Origin: Nitzschia sp. DOCU1
Taxonomy: Eukaryota > Bacillariophyta > Bacillariophyceae > Bacillariales > Bacillariaceae
Reading direction: 5' to 3'
Length of the DNA stretch: 64,000 nt
Assembly: GCA_951394045.1 (NCBI GenBank)
Contig: OX595990.1
Location: 496,001-560,000, forward strand
Numbering within the stretch: the first letter of the stretch is position 1; the number at the start of each line of letters is the position of its first letter. Below the pieces are notes generated by a model, which worked only from the letters and a program-made list of their open reading frames with translations, was not told the origin of the DNA and made no database searches. This document shows, in pieces, positions 37,650 through 48,024 of the stretch. The translations under genes and the position numbers were made by a program.

Positions 37650-38025
37650 TCACTTGCGTGGCGCTATGGCACCTTCGACTATTATGGGTATCATCGTATT
37701 CATAGACAGATCTAACAAAATTACTCCCTGCTGCAATGAATGTCAAGAAGAATCTCATTACCTGGTACGCCTTTGTTTCCATCTCTTTCTCCCCGCGAGT
37801 GAAGCTGACACTCCACGAGTCGCTCTTCCCTAACGGTAGTAGAGCTACAAAGGAGCTATCTACCCAATCACCGACGGGACTATCTATCACAGTCCCTTCA
37901 ACGCCAGCAAGTGTCCTGGTAATATTGCTAAAGAAGCTTTTAATTGCTCCGTTCGACTTCAATTGTTGGGGGGAGTCATTGACTTCGGCTCCGAAAAAGA
38001 AGCTTGTAGCTAGCTCACTCTGGTA
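37650..38025 (-). CDS. 3' exons of an unidentified spliced gene
   Basis: Exon 38025-37762 (88 codons) opens after CACAGTCAG and contains ELATSFFFGAEVND, KSNGAIKSFFSNITRTLAGV, GDWVDSSFVALLPLGKSD and WSVSFTRGEKEMETKAYQ. It ends exactly at a GTAATG donor. A 31-nt gap to TTCATTGCAG leads to exon 37730-37650: GVILLDLSMNTMIPIIVEGA, then TGA at 37650. A gap of 31 nt is short for an intron; the frame can also run on without splicing to 37477. Upstream, 38060-38330 is open in a frame reading GQETLLLLKHEKAVVDSITI and SPTERMAVGIISMKKP, which can be joined in phase at GTGATC. The protein family is not recognised; start not found. Confidence 0.35.
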
Positions 38026-38384
38026 CTGACTGTGGCATTACCAGGTACGACCTTGCTTCTACCATCAAGTGATCACGGGCTTTTTCATGGAAATTATGCC
38101 CACCGCCATTCGCTCTGTCGGTGAAACTATCGTAATGGAATCTACTACTGCCTTTTCATGTTTTAATAGTAGGAGTGTTTCCTGGCCTGAGACTGGCATC
38201 ATAGCCGACGTATGTGAAGAAGAGTTTCCCCGGGGCACTGCAAATCACCAACAACTTTTATGCCCAGAACAGCGCAAGCTTCTACCAGTTATCATCTACA
38301 ACTTCACCCCCCTGGATTAGCCGCGATTTCCAGAATTGTCATCACAATTTCTTTGCAGCGTCCGACTAATTCCCAACGTCAAAC

Positions 38385-39371
38385 ATGGACGAAACTACTA
38401 GTATCGCAGCGTTGCAGGATGCCTTTCTCGAAAACAATGAAGCTGCTGCCCATTTGATTGTTGGTCAAGATATGGATAGTGCCATCCGATTGCTGACAAA
38501 TGTACTTCGAAGTTGTCAATACTGTGTAGATAGCGCAAACGAGTGCGATGAAGCAGCGAGACCCCAAAATCCAGGATCAGAGAAGGAGGTGCTAGTTAAA
38601 CTACTTGACAGATGCATGACGGCACCAAGTGCACGGCAGCCTGACCATGATGACAACAACGCCGCTCTTCCTTCTCCTACATCGCCGGCAGTGGCCTGCA
38701 GTCGGATCATATCGAGGCAGCATGGAAAGATTATCAAGAAGCATCAGGAGGGAGCAAGCCGTCGCCAACACAGCAGCGAATCCATCGATTCTGATCGTGA
38801 AGCCCATCTCTATGTTCGACCAATCTTTGTACCGCCTTGTTATTTCGGCTCACACAAAGGGTTGATTAAACGCCTTGGCATCACAGACACCTGCATGTTT
38901 CTAGCCTGTCTGGTGACATTCAATTTGGCTCTGGCATACCAGCTTTCGGCTCAAGACCTGCTTTCTGGTGGTTCAATCGCTTCCTCCGAGCCAGTCACGT
39001 GCTCCCAAGAGCGCCAAGACCAATACCAACAGCATGTCATGCGTAAGGCGGCGCGTCTCTATGAGGTCTGCCGAGCGTTCCTAGTAGAACACAATTTCGA
39101 GGACCACCAAGGATCGTATCCGGATCCGAGTCTGTTTGATCTTGCCTCGGCGAACAACCTTGGAGTCGCCCTTTCTGTGCTTGATCAGGATTGCCCCCAG
39201 TCGAAAGAGTGTTTTAAGGATGTCATGAGCGCGCTCATGTTGTTGACCGACCAGAACACCCGAGTTCGCACCTACGAAAGAAAACACCAACCGCTAACGG
39301 AAGACATCGAAGGCTTCTTCCGAAATGCTTACTCAGTCCTGGACAATGTCGGAATTGCGCCTGCGGCGTGA
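38385..39371 (+). CDS. TPR-like APAA-family protein (copy B)
   Basis: 328 residues from the ATG at 38385. Same layout as copy A: ALQDAFLENNEAAAHLIVGQ, DSAIRLLTNVLRSCQYC, a variable insert rich in Asp, Ser and Arg, then VTFNLALAYQLSAQDLL, VMRKAARLYEVCRAFLVEH, LFDLASANNLGVALSVLD, SKECFKDVMSALMLLTDQ, EDIEGFFRNAYSVLDNVGIA and the end PAA. The NLALAYQL and NNLGVAL helices are TPR-like. No targeting signal. Unknown function; the strictly kept C terminus (GIAPAA then stop) suggests that the free end matters, for example as a binding or sorting tail. Confidence 0.8.
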   Translation: MDETTSIAALQDAFLENNEAAAHLIVGQDMDSAIRLLTNVLRSCQYCVDSANECDEAARPQNPGSEKEVLVKLLDRCMTAPSARQPDHDDNNAALPSPTSPAVACSRIISRQHGKIIKKHQEGASRRQHSSESIDSDREAHLYVRPIFVPPCYFGSHKGLIKRLGITDTCMFLACLVTFNLALAYQLSAQDLLSGGSIASSEPVTCSQERQDQYQQHVMRKAARLYEVCRAFLVEHNFEDHQGSYPDPSLFDLASANNLGVALSVLDQDCPQSKECFKDVMSALMLLTDQNTRVRTYERKHQPLTEDIEGFFRNAYSVLDNVGIAPAA

Positions 39372-39611
39372 CCCACTTGCCACCCCTGTCGTTGCGACAG
39401 CACCAATACACCAGCGAAAAACTCTCTAGACCATAATCAAGCGCTCCCGATGAAGATAGAATGTAACCAATAATAATTGTCGTATAAGAGCTCTAATAGA
39501 AGGCTTCCCACCAACTCAAGTATTCCGGAATACCAGTAATGAAGCCGAACTTCGTTCGTCTACTTTAGTCTTTGATTTCCTCAAGAAGCCAAGACTTGGG
39601 GTTGTTGTTCT

Positions 39612-41895
39612 CTAGGTTGCAGCTGTACTTCTGGTATCTGTCACCCACCCACGGTTCTTCCACAGAGGCCATCGAGAAGCATTTGCGTCAATGGCGGGAG
39701 AAGTGGATGTTGCCGTGCTACTGCTTGACGAAGAAGGCTGTAACGACGGCAGCGGTGCAGTGCTTTCCGGCAGTTGAACTTCCCGGGCCATAACTTCGGG
39801 AGTGCGGGAGGCTGGGCTTCTGTTCCAAATTCTTCGGCGAGGTGCCGCCGGAGTGTCGCTCGAGGAGGCTTCGTCCTCCTTCTTCTCAACATTCTCTTCG
39901 CTCAAGGAGGGCATATTATCATTGATCGACGTAGTTGTGCTTGGGGATGCTGGAGCACCGGCAGCATCCTCACTGTTTTGAAGATTCTTTTCTGAATCGT
40001 CGGTATTGCGGCGGGCACGATTCCAAAAGCGAGATAGCGGTGGTGTCTCGGAAGGAGGGGCGACAACGGAGGCAGGGGTTGGCACAGCCTCGTCAGCAGG
40101 AGCGGCCTCGGTGTCTTTCCATCCACTCAAAAAGCGACGGGCGCTTCCAAGCAAGCCTTCTGATAAGGCATCCTCCAATCGTTCCTTGAAATTGGGTGCA
40201 ATACCTTTCTTCAACCCAAAAGCCATAATTATGGAGGAAGGTGGCGCCACCGTTTGCAGTGCCGCTTCCAGCGAGAGCCCATTGTTCTCCATTGCAACCC
40301 TAATCTTTGTTTCATACATCCACAGAGACCGGCTGCTGTCCAGAATGGCGTCGACATTAGTAGGGGGAAACCGTTGAAGTAGTCGCAGGTTGGACGAAAA
40401 GTCTCCACTGAGCAGCTCCTCTCGCACTTTCATAACCATGGTGACACAGACGTAGCGGAGAAAGTTATCCTTGTGAGTACTCGCAAACATAGAGTCCCAA
40501 AGTCGAATAGTATCCGGCAACAGAAATTCTCTTGACAAGAGTGTCGTGAGCCATCGATATGCCCAAAAGTGAGAGTCTATTCCACATTTTTGCAAGTGTG
40601 CACAGACTTCTGGATCGTGTGTTTCCAAGAGTCGTTCCATTGTTTCGATGCGGCCTTGAATACCAGTTGTATGGGAGTCCATATCTGGGACAAAGACGTC
40701 ACGAATATCCATCATGAGTGCGTGAAACAAAAAGTACGAATCTGCTTCTGCGTGATTGGCCCATTCGGAGTTTTGATCATTTGCCAGGACATAGTAAATA
40801 GTTCCAGCAATTTCGTTCATTCCTTGCACATATCGGACCTAACAACAGAGAGATGCGCGCACAATACCATGAGATTCTCAAAGCAAAATCTTGGACCACC
40901 ATGCCATTCCCTCGCACTCTGCTTACCCCTTTATTGAGTTTAGCCCAAAGAAATAAAACCCTTTCCAGTGCCGCATATCGCCTAAGCCCCAAATGACAAG
41001 TCGGCTCTAGAAAAAAGAGCAAATGAGGCATGGTACGCGTAACGTCCTTCCGAATTTCTTCCAATAACATGGCATCTTCCAAAAACTCTGAAAAGTCGTC
41101 TTGAGGAGAATCATTATCCAGCTTTGGGACTTTCAGATGATTCAAATTCAAATCAGCCTCTGGCGACGGCGATGTGGCCGACGTCATTTTCTCCAAGGTG
41201 ATCCCTGATCGTTTCCACTGTTCCTTAAATTTGGGTGGTAACACATCTTCGACAGCTGGAGGCGGACCACAGGAAGAGGAACCGTCGGAAGCAGCACTAG
41301 CGACACTTTGATCTTCTGAATTCTGCTGCTGCTGCTCGTCTACCACCTTGAGTTTGGATGGTGATTTTCGGTTCCTGGCCGTCTTGTGATTTTGAATTCC
41401 TCTGAGATTCCTGCCGTCTTCCATTGGTTCCTGAAAGTATTGTTCCACAAGATTCCTATAGAAATCTCGCTTGGGGGGGACTTGAATCGCCCACGATTCC
41501 TGGATATCCTTGGGAGGAAGATAATTCAGCAAGACTCTCCAAGTGATTGCACGAAAGCTTCCTTCGTCTGGAATTCCCTGACTGGCCGATTTGCGCAATT
41601 GCGCCAAGTCAATATCGTACTGTTTGGCTGCCTCGGCCCAATGTCCCAGATCCAAACTATCGTAGAGAATATCAATGGCGCTGCTGCTAATTTTGTCGCT
41701 GAATCCACTCAACTTGGGCATTCCGTTATTGTCGGCGCCATCGTCCTGGTTCGCCGAGTCGGCTTCTGTGGCGGTGATTACGGGGCATTGCCGGGTCGGC
41801 CCGAACAAACACTCATCAATCGGCGGCAACATGATTGCCGATTCTCGACGATTAATGGCGTACATGCTTCCGAACTGACGAGAGTTCGACGACAT
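39612..41895 (-). CDS. TBC-domain Rab GTPase-activating protein (TBC1D13-like)
   Basis: Exon 1 41895-40927 and exon 2 40838-39612, intron 88 nt (GTAAGC...TTGTTAG), phase 0, 731 residues. The TBC domain spans about 105-480 with a low-complexity insert at 165-270, as in TBC1D13. Marks: GIPDEGSFRAITWRVLLNYL at the start; the arginine finger in IRKDVTRTMP (Arg287); the glutamine finger in YVQGMNEIAG (Gln328, just after the splice). Then CGIDSHFWAYRWLTTLLSRE, LPDTIRLWDSMFAS and the end of the domain. The last 250 residues are Ser/Pro/Ala-rich with two RxWNR motifs (SRFWNRARR, RRIWNRSP). It should stimulate GTP hydrolysis by a Rab in membrane traffic; human TBC1D13 acts on Rab35, but the target here is unknown. 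Confidence 0.9.
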
Positions 41896-42612
41896 GATGA
41901 TGGTTGCTGGAAGACACGGGGATTCTTTTCGTTTGGAAGCACAACAAACGCACGCTCAGAACCAGCCAGTCAGCCAATGAACGCAATGGACGAAAAGCGT
42001 CTGGATAGAGGATACTACTACTAGTAGTAACAAGCCAGCAAAGTCTCTGGGTAATGGATGCGTTCAAACGACAAGAGGAAGGGAGAAACCACACACCGTT
42101 TCGTCGATGGAAGTCTGGATCTGCTGCAGGTGGATGCAGATGATGTTATCGCAAGGATGAACTCTCTTTGCTCGCCTACCAGTATCGCTCATAGTCGTTC
42201 GGCCGCACGTAAAAGGTGTACCATTGCTTACGACGATCGGAGGGTGGTCGTTTTTTTGGCCGACGCGCAGCATTTGTTGCATAATAGTTTCGGCCTTCGC
42301 AATTCATGGGTCGAAGAAGTCGTCCTCAACGGAAAGTTTTGCTAATAGAATTCATAGGTACCTATATTTAGTATAGGAGTGTCCTCCTTCGCGTGCGCAA
42401 CGAAGTCATTGTTCGAGTGAGTCGAGTCGTCCGGAATTCGATCGAAGTCGTCGAACGTTCCGAGAAAATGGCAACGAGCGACGACGATGACGACCACGTA
42501 GATGTTGGTTTCCTTGGATGTTACTTTCATTACAGCATCCTAGACAATCTTCACAAGTTTTCATTGTCATCTCATCTCTTACCCCAACTACAACTTATCC
42601 TCTGGAATCATC
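41896..42612. promoter_or_regulatory. Divergent promoter region
   Basis: 717 bp between the TBC gene (minus) and the monooxygenase gene (plus). Only short frames; no distinctive element noticed apart from GATGACGACGATGAC-type repeats near 42480. Confidence 0.4.
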
Positions 42613-43815
42613 ATGGTCGCTCCATTGTCGGCAATTACTGCCGCGGCTGCGACGACTCATTCGCCCCGCGCCGCCATTGTTGGAGGATCCCTGGGTGGAT
42701 TGGCGGCTGCCAATGCCTTGTATCAAGCGGGATGGCGACACATTGACGTCTTTGAGCGTTCCAATGGTCCACTACATGAAAAAGGGAGTGGGCTGGGTTA
42801 TGTCAATGTCCCCGCTTGGGAAGCTCTATTATCTGGTAGTCGGAAACGAATGATGCGACGCAATCAACGTGCCTCACGGGCTCAAGGATCCTTTTATTAT
42901 GGCGATTTATGGAAGTATCTCTATCAAGGATTACCAGAGAATACAGTCAAGTTCAACAAGACTATTGAATCGTTACAAGTGGATGTGCAGCAAGAGGATA
43001 ATGTCGTCGTGGTGGATGGCAAGCCCTACGATATGGTCATTTTGTCGGATGGAGGATTTTCCAAGCTACGTACAAAATATGTTCTTTTGGACGAGGACGA
43101 CGACAATAATAATACGTCGTCCCATTTTCAGCGAGAGCCCGAATACGCCGGATACGTTGTTTGGAGAGGATCCGTGTCGGCATCTCTAGTTCCCAAACAC
43201 GTCTTGTGGAATATTCAAGAAGGCGTCTACAAAAATGGAATTTATGATACTATTGTTTTGAAAATGGCCAAGGATAATGGTGAAGATGTATGGACCATGG
43301 GAAGCTTTATTGCAACACCAGAAGATCATGTGGACCAATACTGGAACAAGGCTGTCGATGGCACAAGTCGGCACGTAGATGATAAGGATGCATCATTACC
43401 ATCATGCTTTGCGGTTCCAGATTGGTTTCTCAATCACTTTGAAACGTACTTTGATGATGTGCCTGGTTTGGTCAATTTGATTGACTGCATGATACAGAAT
43501 GGAGAAATTCGTGCCCATCCTCAATATGAATTTGGTAGAATTGAGCGAGTGCATCGAGGACGTGTCATCCTTTTGGGCGATGCCGCTCACATGGCAAGTC
43601 CACGCACGGCAGTCGGTGCCCATACGGCCATTATGGATGCCTTGGCGTTGCGCGAGGCAATGGAATTTACCAACAATGATATTGATGCCGCCATTGCTCG
43701 ATACAGTCGATCGGGGTTACGCCATGCACATGAACTATATGCACGATCGCGACAAGTGTCCAAAGAATTTGTGTTGCCCTCCCCGGCCACAAGCATTGTT
43801 GAGAATCGTTCTTAA
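42613..43815 (+). CDS. FAD-dependent aromatic-type monooxygenase
   Basis: 400 residues from the ATG at 42613. N-terminal FAD-binding Rossmann motif AAIVGGSLGGLAAANALYQA followed by the ribose-binding acidic residue in IDVFERS. LHEKGSGLGYVNVPAWEAL is typical of the salicylate-hydroxylase/2,6-dihydroxypyridine-monooxygenase branch. Middle DGKPYDMVILSDGGFSKLR corresponds to the DG motif. The second FAD site is VILLGDAAHMASPRTAVGAH (Asp about 323). The Asn/Asp-rich insert at about 160-175 is unusual. No targeting peptide beyond a short Ala/Thr-rich start. It should use NAD(P)H and O2 to hydroxylate a small ring compound; the substrate is not predictable. Confidence 0.88.
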   Translation: MVAPLSAITAAAATTHSPRAAIVGGSLGGLAAANALYQAGWRHIDVFERSNGPLHEKGSGLGYVNVPAWEALLSGSRKRMMRRNQRASRAQGSFYYGDLWKYLYQGLPENTVKFNKTIESLQVDVQQEDNVVVVDGKPYDMVILSDGGFSKLRTKYVLLDEDDDNNNTSSHFQREPEYAGYVVWRGSVSASLVPKHVLWNIQEGVYKNGIYDTIVLKMAKDNGEDVWTMGSFIATPEDHVDQYWNKAVDGTSRHVDDKDASLPSCFAVPDWFLNHFETYFDDVPGLVNLIDCMIQNGEIRAHPQYEFGRIERVHRGRVILLGDAAHMASPRTAVGAHTAIMDALALREAMEFTNNDIDAAIARYSRSGLRHAHELYARSRQVSKEFVLPSPATSIVENRS

Positions 43816-44024
43816 AAGAGAATACATTGCTGACTATACATGAATACTACCCAGGTCTACTTGATAGAAGCGACGGTAAATCTCTAGATTTGGATCACAC
43901 GCAGTCGAACAATCATACTTTCTCGTCCCCACTGGGATCCCCAATGGAGCGTTCTGCCCCTCCCCCTCAAGTATAAGCACTCCATTAAAATTGTAGAATC
44001 AAAAAACTTCACGTCGTCTTTCTA

Positions 44025-45074
44025 CTACCTCCATTTTGGGCAACCTGTCATGAGCTTACCCTCTGGAGCAGCTCCTAGCTTGTTTGTTTCATAGCCGTTC
44101 GCGTAGGTTCGTTCATACACATGAAATCGAGGACAAAACTTTCCGTCGGCACCCACGGCAAAGGGAGTCCGTCGTGCTTGCAACCATTGGGGTCGTGGCA
44201 GGCACAAGTAGCGCAGCGCCCACTTGCGCAGCTTTAAAGTGACGTCTAGGACGACTTGCATCCAACGTAATGTTTCCTTGGGAAAAGCCATGGCCTCCCT
44301 AAGGCGCTTGTCCATGAGACAATAGGCTGCTTCGTGGCCCAAGCCATGAAGAAACTTGGGTACGAGACCCAAAAACAAGGCAATGGTAGCCTTACCAATG
44401 ACCACGTTTGAAGGGGCATACTTCAAATTCTTGGCCTCGTATTCCTCGCTGAATTTTTCGTATTCTTCTAGAGAAGCCGGGATATCTTGGATACCAAAGT
44501 CTTGGCCTATTTTTTTCCACGCAATATAAAAGGCTTGATATTCCTGTTTGGTCAATGATCGCCACTCGTATTTTTCGATCCATCGATTCGGTTCCATAAT
44601 AAAAAGACCCAGTACATACCGCATGTCGTCATTTGAAATGCTATACTGAATGTGAATGGCGTTAATTCGTTGCAAAGCTTCCGTAGAGCGCTTGGAAGAA
44701 AAGGGATTTTGCGTCAGTTCGGCTAGTAATAAATCGGTATCATCATATCGCTTTCCACATTCTCGTTCAAAGACTTTTGTGGATTGCAGCAATTTCGAAA
44801 TGCTAGGAATTCCGTAGGTACGAAACAAAGCAAATTCCAATGACAATCGGTAGACCAGTGGGAATTCGATGGTCGCAACCTGATACAGAACTTGTCGGGC
44901 AGTTTCAGGGTCCAATTCCTTGCCATCCTTGCAAACCCTTTGAACGAGTTCTTCGTTGGCACGTTGCCAGCGATATCGCAGTGCCTGCACAACTAACAAA
45001 TAGCCTGCGCCCACGAGGACGCCTAGAGCCAATGGGGACGTCGAAGCAGCGTCTGAAAGAACTGTCGCCATCAT
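44025..45074 (-). CDS. MpaB/rubber-oxygenase-like (DUF2236) membrane oxygenase
   Basis: 349 residues; two adjacent ATGs at 45074 and 45071. An N-terminal membrane segment (LALGVLVGAGYLLVVQAL) is followed by the helical DUF2236-type core: FPLVYRLSLEFALFRTYGIP, STEALQRINAIHIQYSISND, DMRYVLGLFIMEPNRWIEKY, WRSLTKQEYQAFYIAWKKIG, then VVIGKATIALFLGLVPKFLH and a C-terminal KTLRWMQ-like helix region. The layout matches ER-bound oxygenases of the MpaB type from fungi, which cleave an isoprenoid side chain; relatives in algae are uncharacterised. The histidines in NAIHIQY and LHGLGHEAAY are candidate heme or metal ligands. The neighbouring FAD monooxygenase converges on it; joint action is possible but unsupported. 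Confidence 0.8.
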   Translation of the reverse strand: MMATVLSDAASTSPLALGVLVGAGYLLVVQALRYRWQRANEELVQRVCKDGKELDPETARQVLYQVATIEFPLVYRLSLEFALFRTYGIPSISKLLQSTKVFERECGKRYDDTDLLLAELTQNPFSSKRSTEALQRINAIHIQYSISNDDMRYVLGLFIMEPNRWIEKYEWRSLTKQEYQAFYIAWKKIGQDFGIQDIPASLEEYEKFSEEYEAKNLKYAPSNVVIGKATIALFLGLVPKFLHGLGHEAAYCLMDKRLREAMAFPKETLRWMQVVLDVTLKLRKWALRYLCLPRPQWLQARRTPFAVGADGKFCPRFHVYERTYANGYETNKLGAAPEGKLMTGCPKWR

Positions 45075-45833
45075 TGTGGTCTAAGATCTCGAAATGTAGT
45101 GTGAGAGAATGTTAAGGATTGGCCTTTGAACTGTTTTGAGTTCATGGTGCGCCTTGTTTTTGTTTGAACTACCGGCTGGTTGAAGTGCGTCTCTGCAGGT
45201 GTGTGAACCAGTGATCATCACAATGGACCGCTCCCCCAAAAGTGCTGGTTTGGGACTGTCTCGTCGGATAGTTTAGTCGGGTCATTCGACTCACATCAGT
45301 TCATCCTTCGAGTCGAGTCAGTCGAATAATTAGTGACTGACCTCCGGGACTGCCTGGCGCTCACGCTGAGTCCGTCGGCCGGCTACTCTACTACCGGCAT
45401 TTAGCTCGCTACTAGCTAGAGTCCTACATGGATTTTATGTGAGATATCAATGTCATCATGTGGCAAGGGTAAGTCACATTGGGGGTTACATCTTTCTATT
45501 TGACTAACGCCACAGATTTAGTGTTATCACGACGTCGCCAAGTCGGCTAGCTATTCGCGGACACCTTTCTCGTCATGCTGCTGGACGGAGCGTTGGTCAG
45601 TGTCGGATGGTTCCAGGCAAAACACGCCTTTGGAACACCAAACCCCGCATTGAAGATCAGTGAACGCCACTCGGCTGTCTTCGGTAGCCACTGAAATCAA
45701 TAGAAGCACGCGCACAAAGAACAACCAGCACCCCGAATTGTCCTGTGGAAAGAAAGTTCTCGGGCAAAGACTACTATTCCTTCGAGGCAGGGGTGAGCGC
45801 GTGTTTGGGGCCGTCATCAATAGCGTTCGTACT
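45075..45833. other. Intergenic, no gene seen
   Basis: Promoter of the MpaB-like gene at the left end. 45250-45345 is rich in GTCGAGTCAG-like short repeats. 45540-45833 is probably the 3' UTR of the GPCR gene. Confidence 0.4.
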
Positions 45834-47240
45834 TTAATCTTCGCCGTCGCTTGCCTCGACTGTCGGAGGCTCGTTGTCGACTTCCTTGTTCTCTGCTAGG
45901 ACGCTCTCGACAGGCACCATGGTCTTTTCACCAGGTGCCCCCTCCTCTGGTTCATCTTCCTTTTTGACACATCTTTCTCGGCCACTTTCCCCAAGAGACT
46001 GACTAGTATTCGAATACCTGGAGGACACACCAAAGTCGATGTCCTTGGAGTTCGTACGACTCATTGAGGTTCGCATGCGGCGCGATGTAGTGACTGATGA
46101 TCCACGTCGGGACGGCCCTGGCTCTCGACCTTGCAAAACGAGCCAGACAATACTTCTGATTTTAAGCGAGGGCTCGGCTCGTCTCCAACGTTGAACCGAA
46201 GGATACGAGTACACCACAAAGTTGCCAAGACCTTGCAATGGATAAAAGAAGTAGCACAAGTAGAGCAAAGTATAGGGAAAGGCATTTGAATACTGCTCTG
46301 GAGGGATCATTTCTCCAAGTACCCCTGCCGCAAAAGGCCAAACGAAACTGTTGAAGTAGACAAGCGCGTACAAGATAGCCTGCACCTTGCACCGTTCCGC
46401 TCTGTTAATACTCTCCTCGTTGGAATGGCCCAGATCAGCACTGCTAAAGCGTCGATTATGTGCTCGCATACGCTGTCGGACAGTACGATAAACAAGATAT
46501 ACCGACACAAACCCAATCACACTGGCAGAAAACAATAGGAAAATCGAAACCCATCCCAGGATGTAGGAGTATTGTCCGGTACATTCGAGGTCGGGATTGT
46601 CCTCACATCCCCAAGGATAAACATCCCATTGGCAAATCCCAATGTACTCTAGTAACCGAATGGGCAAGATAGCAAAACGACGCGGTTAGAGAAGGGCATG
46701 GGGCATATCTGATCACAGCGTCGATTTGCTGCATGCTTCTGCTCTACCTTGAGGATTAAAACTCCGTGTGACAACCCCTCCGATTGCCGGTAGCAACGGG
46801 ATCACCACAGCGATTCCATAGCCCCATCGTTCCACGTGTTTTGAGATGTACTGATCAGACCAGCTGTAGCGAACACTAACCAGGAAGTAGAGACTCAAAA
46901 AGCAGTTGACAAACGAGGTGAACATCCCTCCGGTAAAAGTGAAGAAACCCATCGCGCTGCAGGTTGCTTCGTTGCCAATTGCCCAATAACTTCCAGGAGT
47001 CCCTTTGGGCACAAGCCATGGATTCCATAGCAGGGAAAGACTGCAATAAAAGTCGGATATACTCAAGGCAAAGAGAAGACGCCTGAGAACATTATCCAGC
47101 CCCTTTCGGCTTGTCATATAGATGATTCCCGAGGAACCCATCATGCTCAATGTAGCGGTTACGGTGATGGTGACCATGAGGGCACCATACTGACCAACAG
47201 ATTTGAGTTGGTCGACTTGATACCACGAAGCGACAGACAT
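45834..47240 (-). CDS. Seven-TM receptor, cAMP-receptor-like GPCR
   Basis: Exon 1 47240-46748 and exon 2 46648-45834, intron 99 nt (GTAGAG...TTACTAG), phase 1, 435 residues. A short N terminus precedes seven predicted membrane segments: LMVTITVTATLSMMGSSGII; LLFALSISDFYCSLSLLW; FFTFTGGMFTSFVNCFLSLY; GYGIAVVIPLLPAIGGVV; YILGWVSIFLLFSASVIGFV; AILYALVYFNSFVWPFAAGV; TLLYLCYFFYPLQGLGNFVV. The ISDF motif in TM2, Cys in EATCSAMG and ICQWDVYPWGCED for the extracellular disulfide, and FPLQGxxNF-like TM7 (YPLQGLGNFVVY) match the Dictyostelium cAMP-receptor/CRL class and related stramenopile receptors. The C-terminal tail is Ser/Arg-rich then acidic, with many potential phosphosites. Ligand unknown. Confidence 0.88.
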
Positions 47241-48024
47241 ATCTTTCCAGCCATTTGATAGTTGGTATTTGTGTGTGGTTGTCGATGAAACCAGCCAGGT
47301 TCATTCATCATCTCTCTTCATCCGCGATTCATCAGACAGTTTTCCACTGGAAAGGTTACAGTATGCTTACGTATGGATATGCTGCAATGGAATCCAACTT
47401 CAGGCACTTTTTGGCGGCATTCCAGACAGTCATAGTAGTCATCAGATGCAAAAAATGAGAGGGCATAATAATGAAGCCTTCTGCCTGGCTTTCCTAAAGC
47501 AAGCGAACATAGTATCCCCTGTGTTCTTTATGCCCTCAAACTGAGTCAGCCTTCTCCTTGCATAGAGCAGCAGGCTAAGGAGGCGGAACCGCGCGAGCGA
47601 CGACCATGTATGATCTTGATGCCAAGTATGATATGTATCATCGGGCCTTGGAAATCGGATTATCTTGGTCTATTGACGAGTTCGAGGGAGTGGCGGACAA
47701 AGAAGTTACAAATTGTACTATCACTCTTTTCAAACTTTTAAGAAAGTGATACCGAGAATTATTCCATGCGTTTCCGTAGCGACGAAACGTCTTTCCTCGT
47801 CGTGACATTTGCAACTATTCTAGCTGAAGTTCCCTGGAATTATAGTCCCGGGGGCATCCGAAGCTTCCTTTCTTCCGTGCAAATCCAATATCCCAGTGCA
47901 CGAGCAAGGACGCTGCAGCTAGGAGCTGGATAGGAGGTGCGTCGGGCTATTTCGCCAGCGAAAAAAACAGCGAGATCCTATGTCATGTTGTGCGACCAGT
48001 ACCCGCACACCTCACGCTCCTGGA
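47241..48024. other. Intergenic, no gene seen
   Basis: Promoter of the GPCR gene and 3' side of the lipase gene; nothing distinctive. Confidence 0.45.

Noticed and set aside
45551..45820. 89-codon minus-strand frame after the GPCR gene
   Set aside because: Lies in the probable 3' UTR; no domain and no conserved start.
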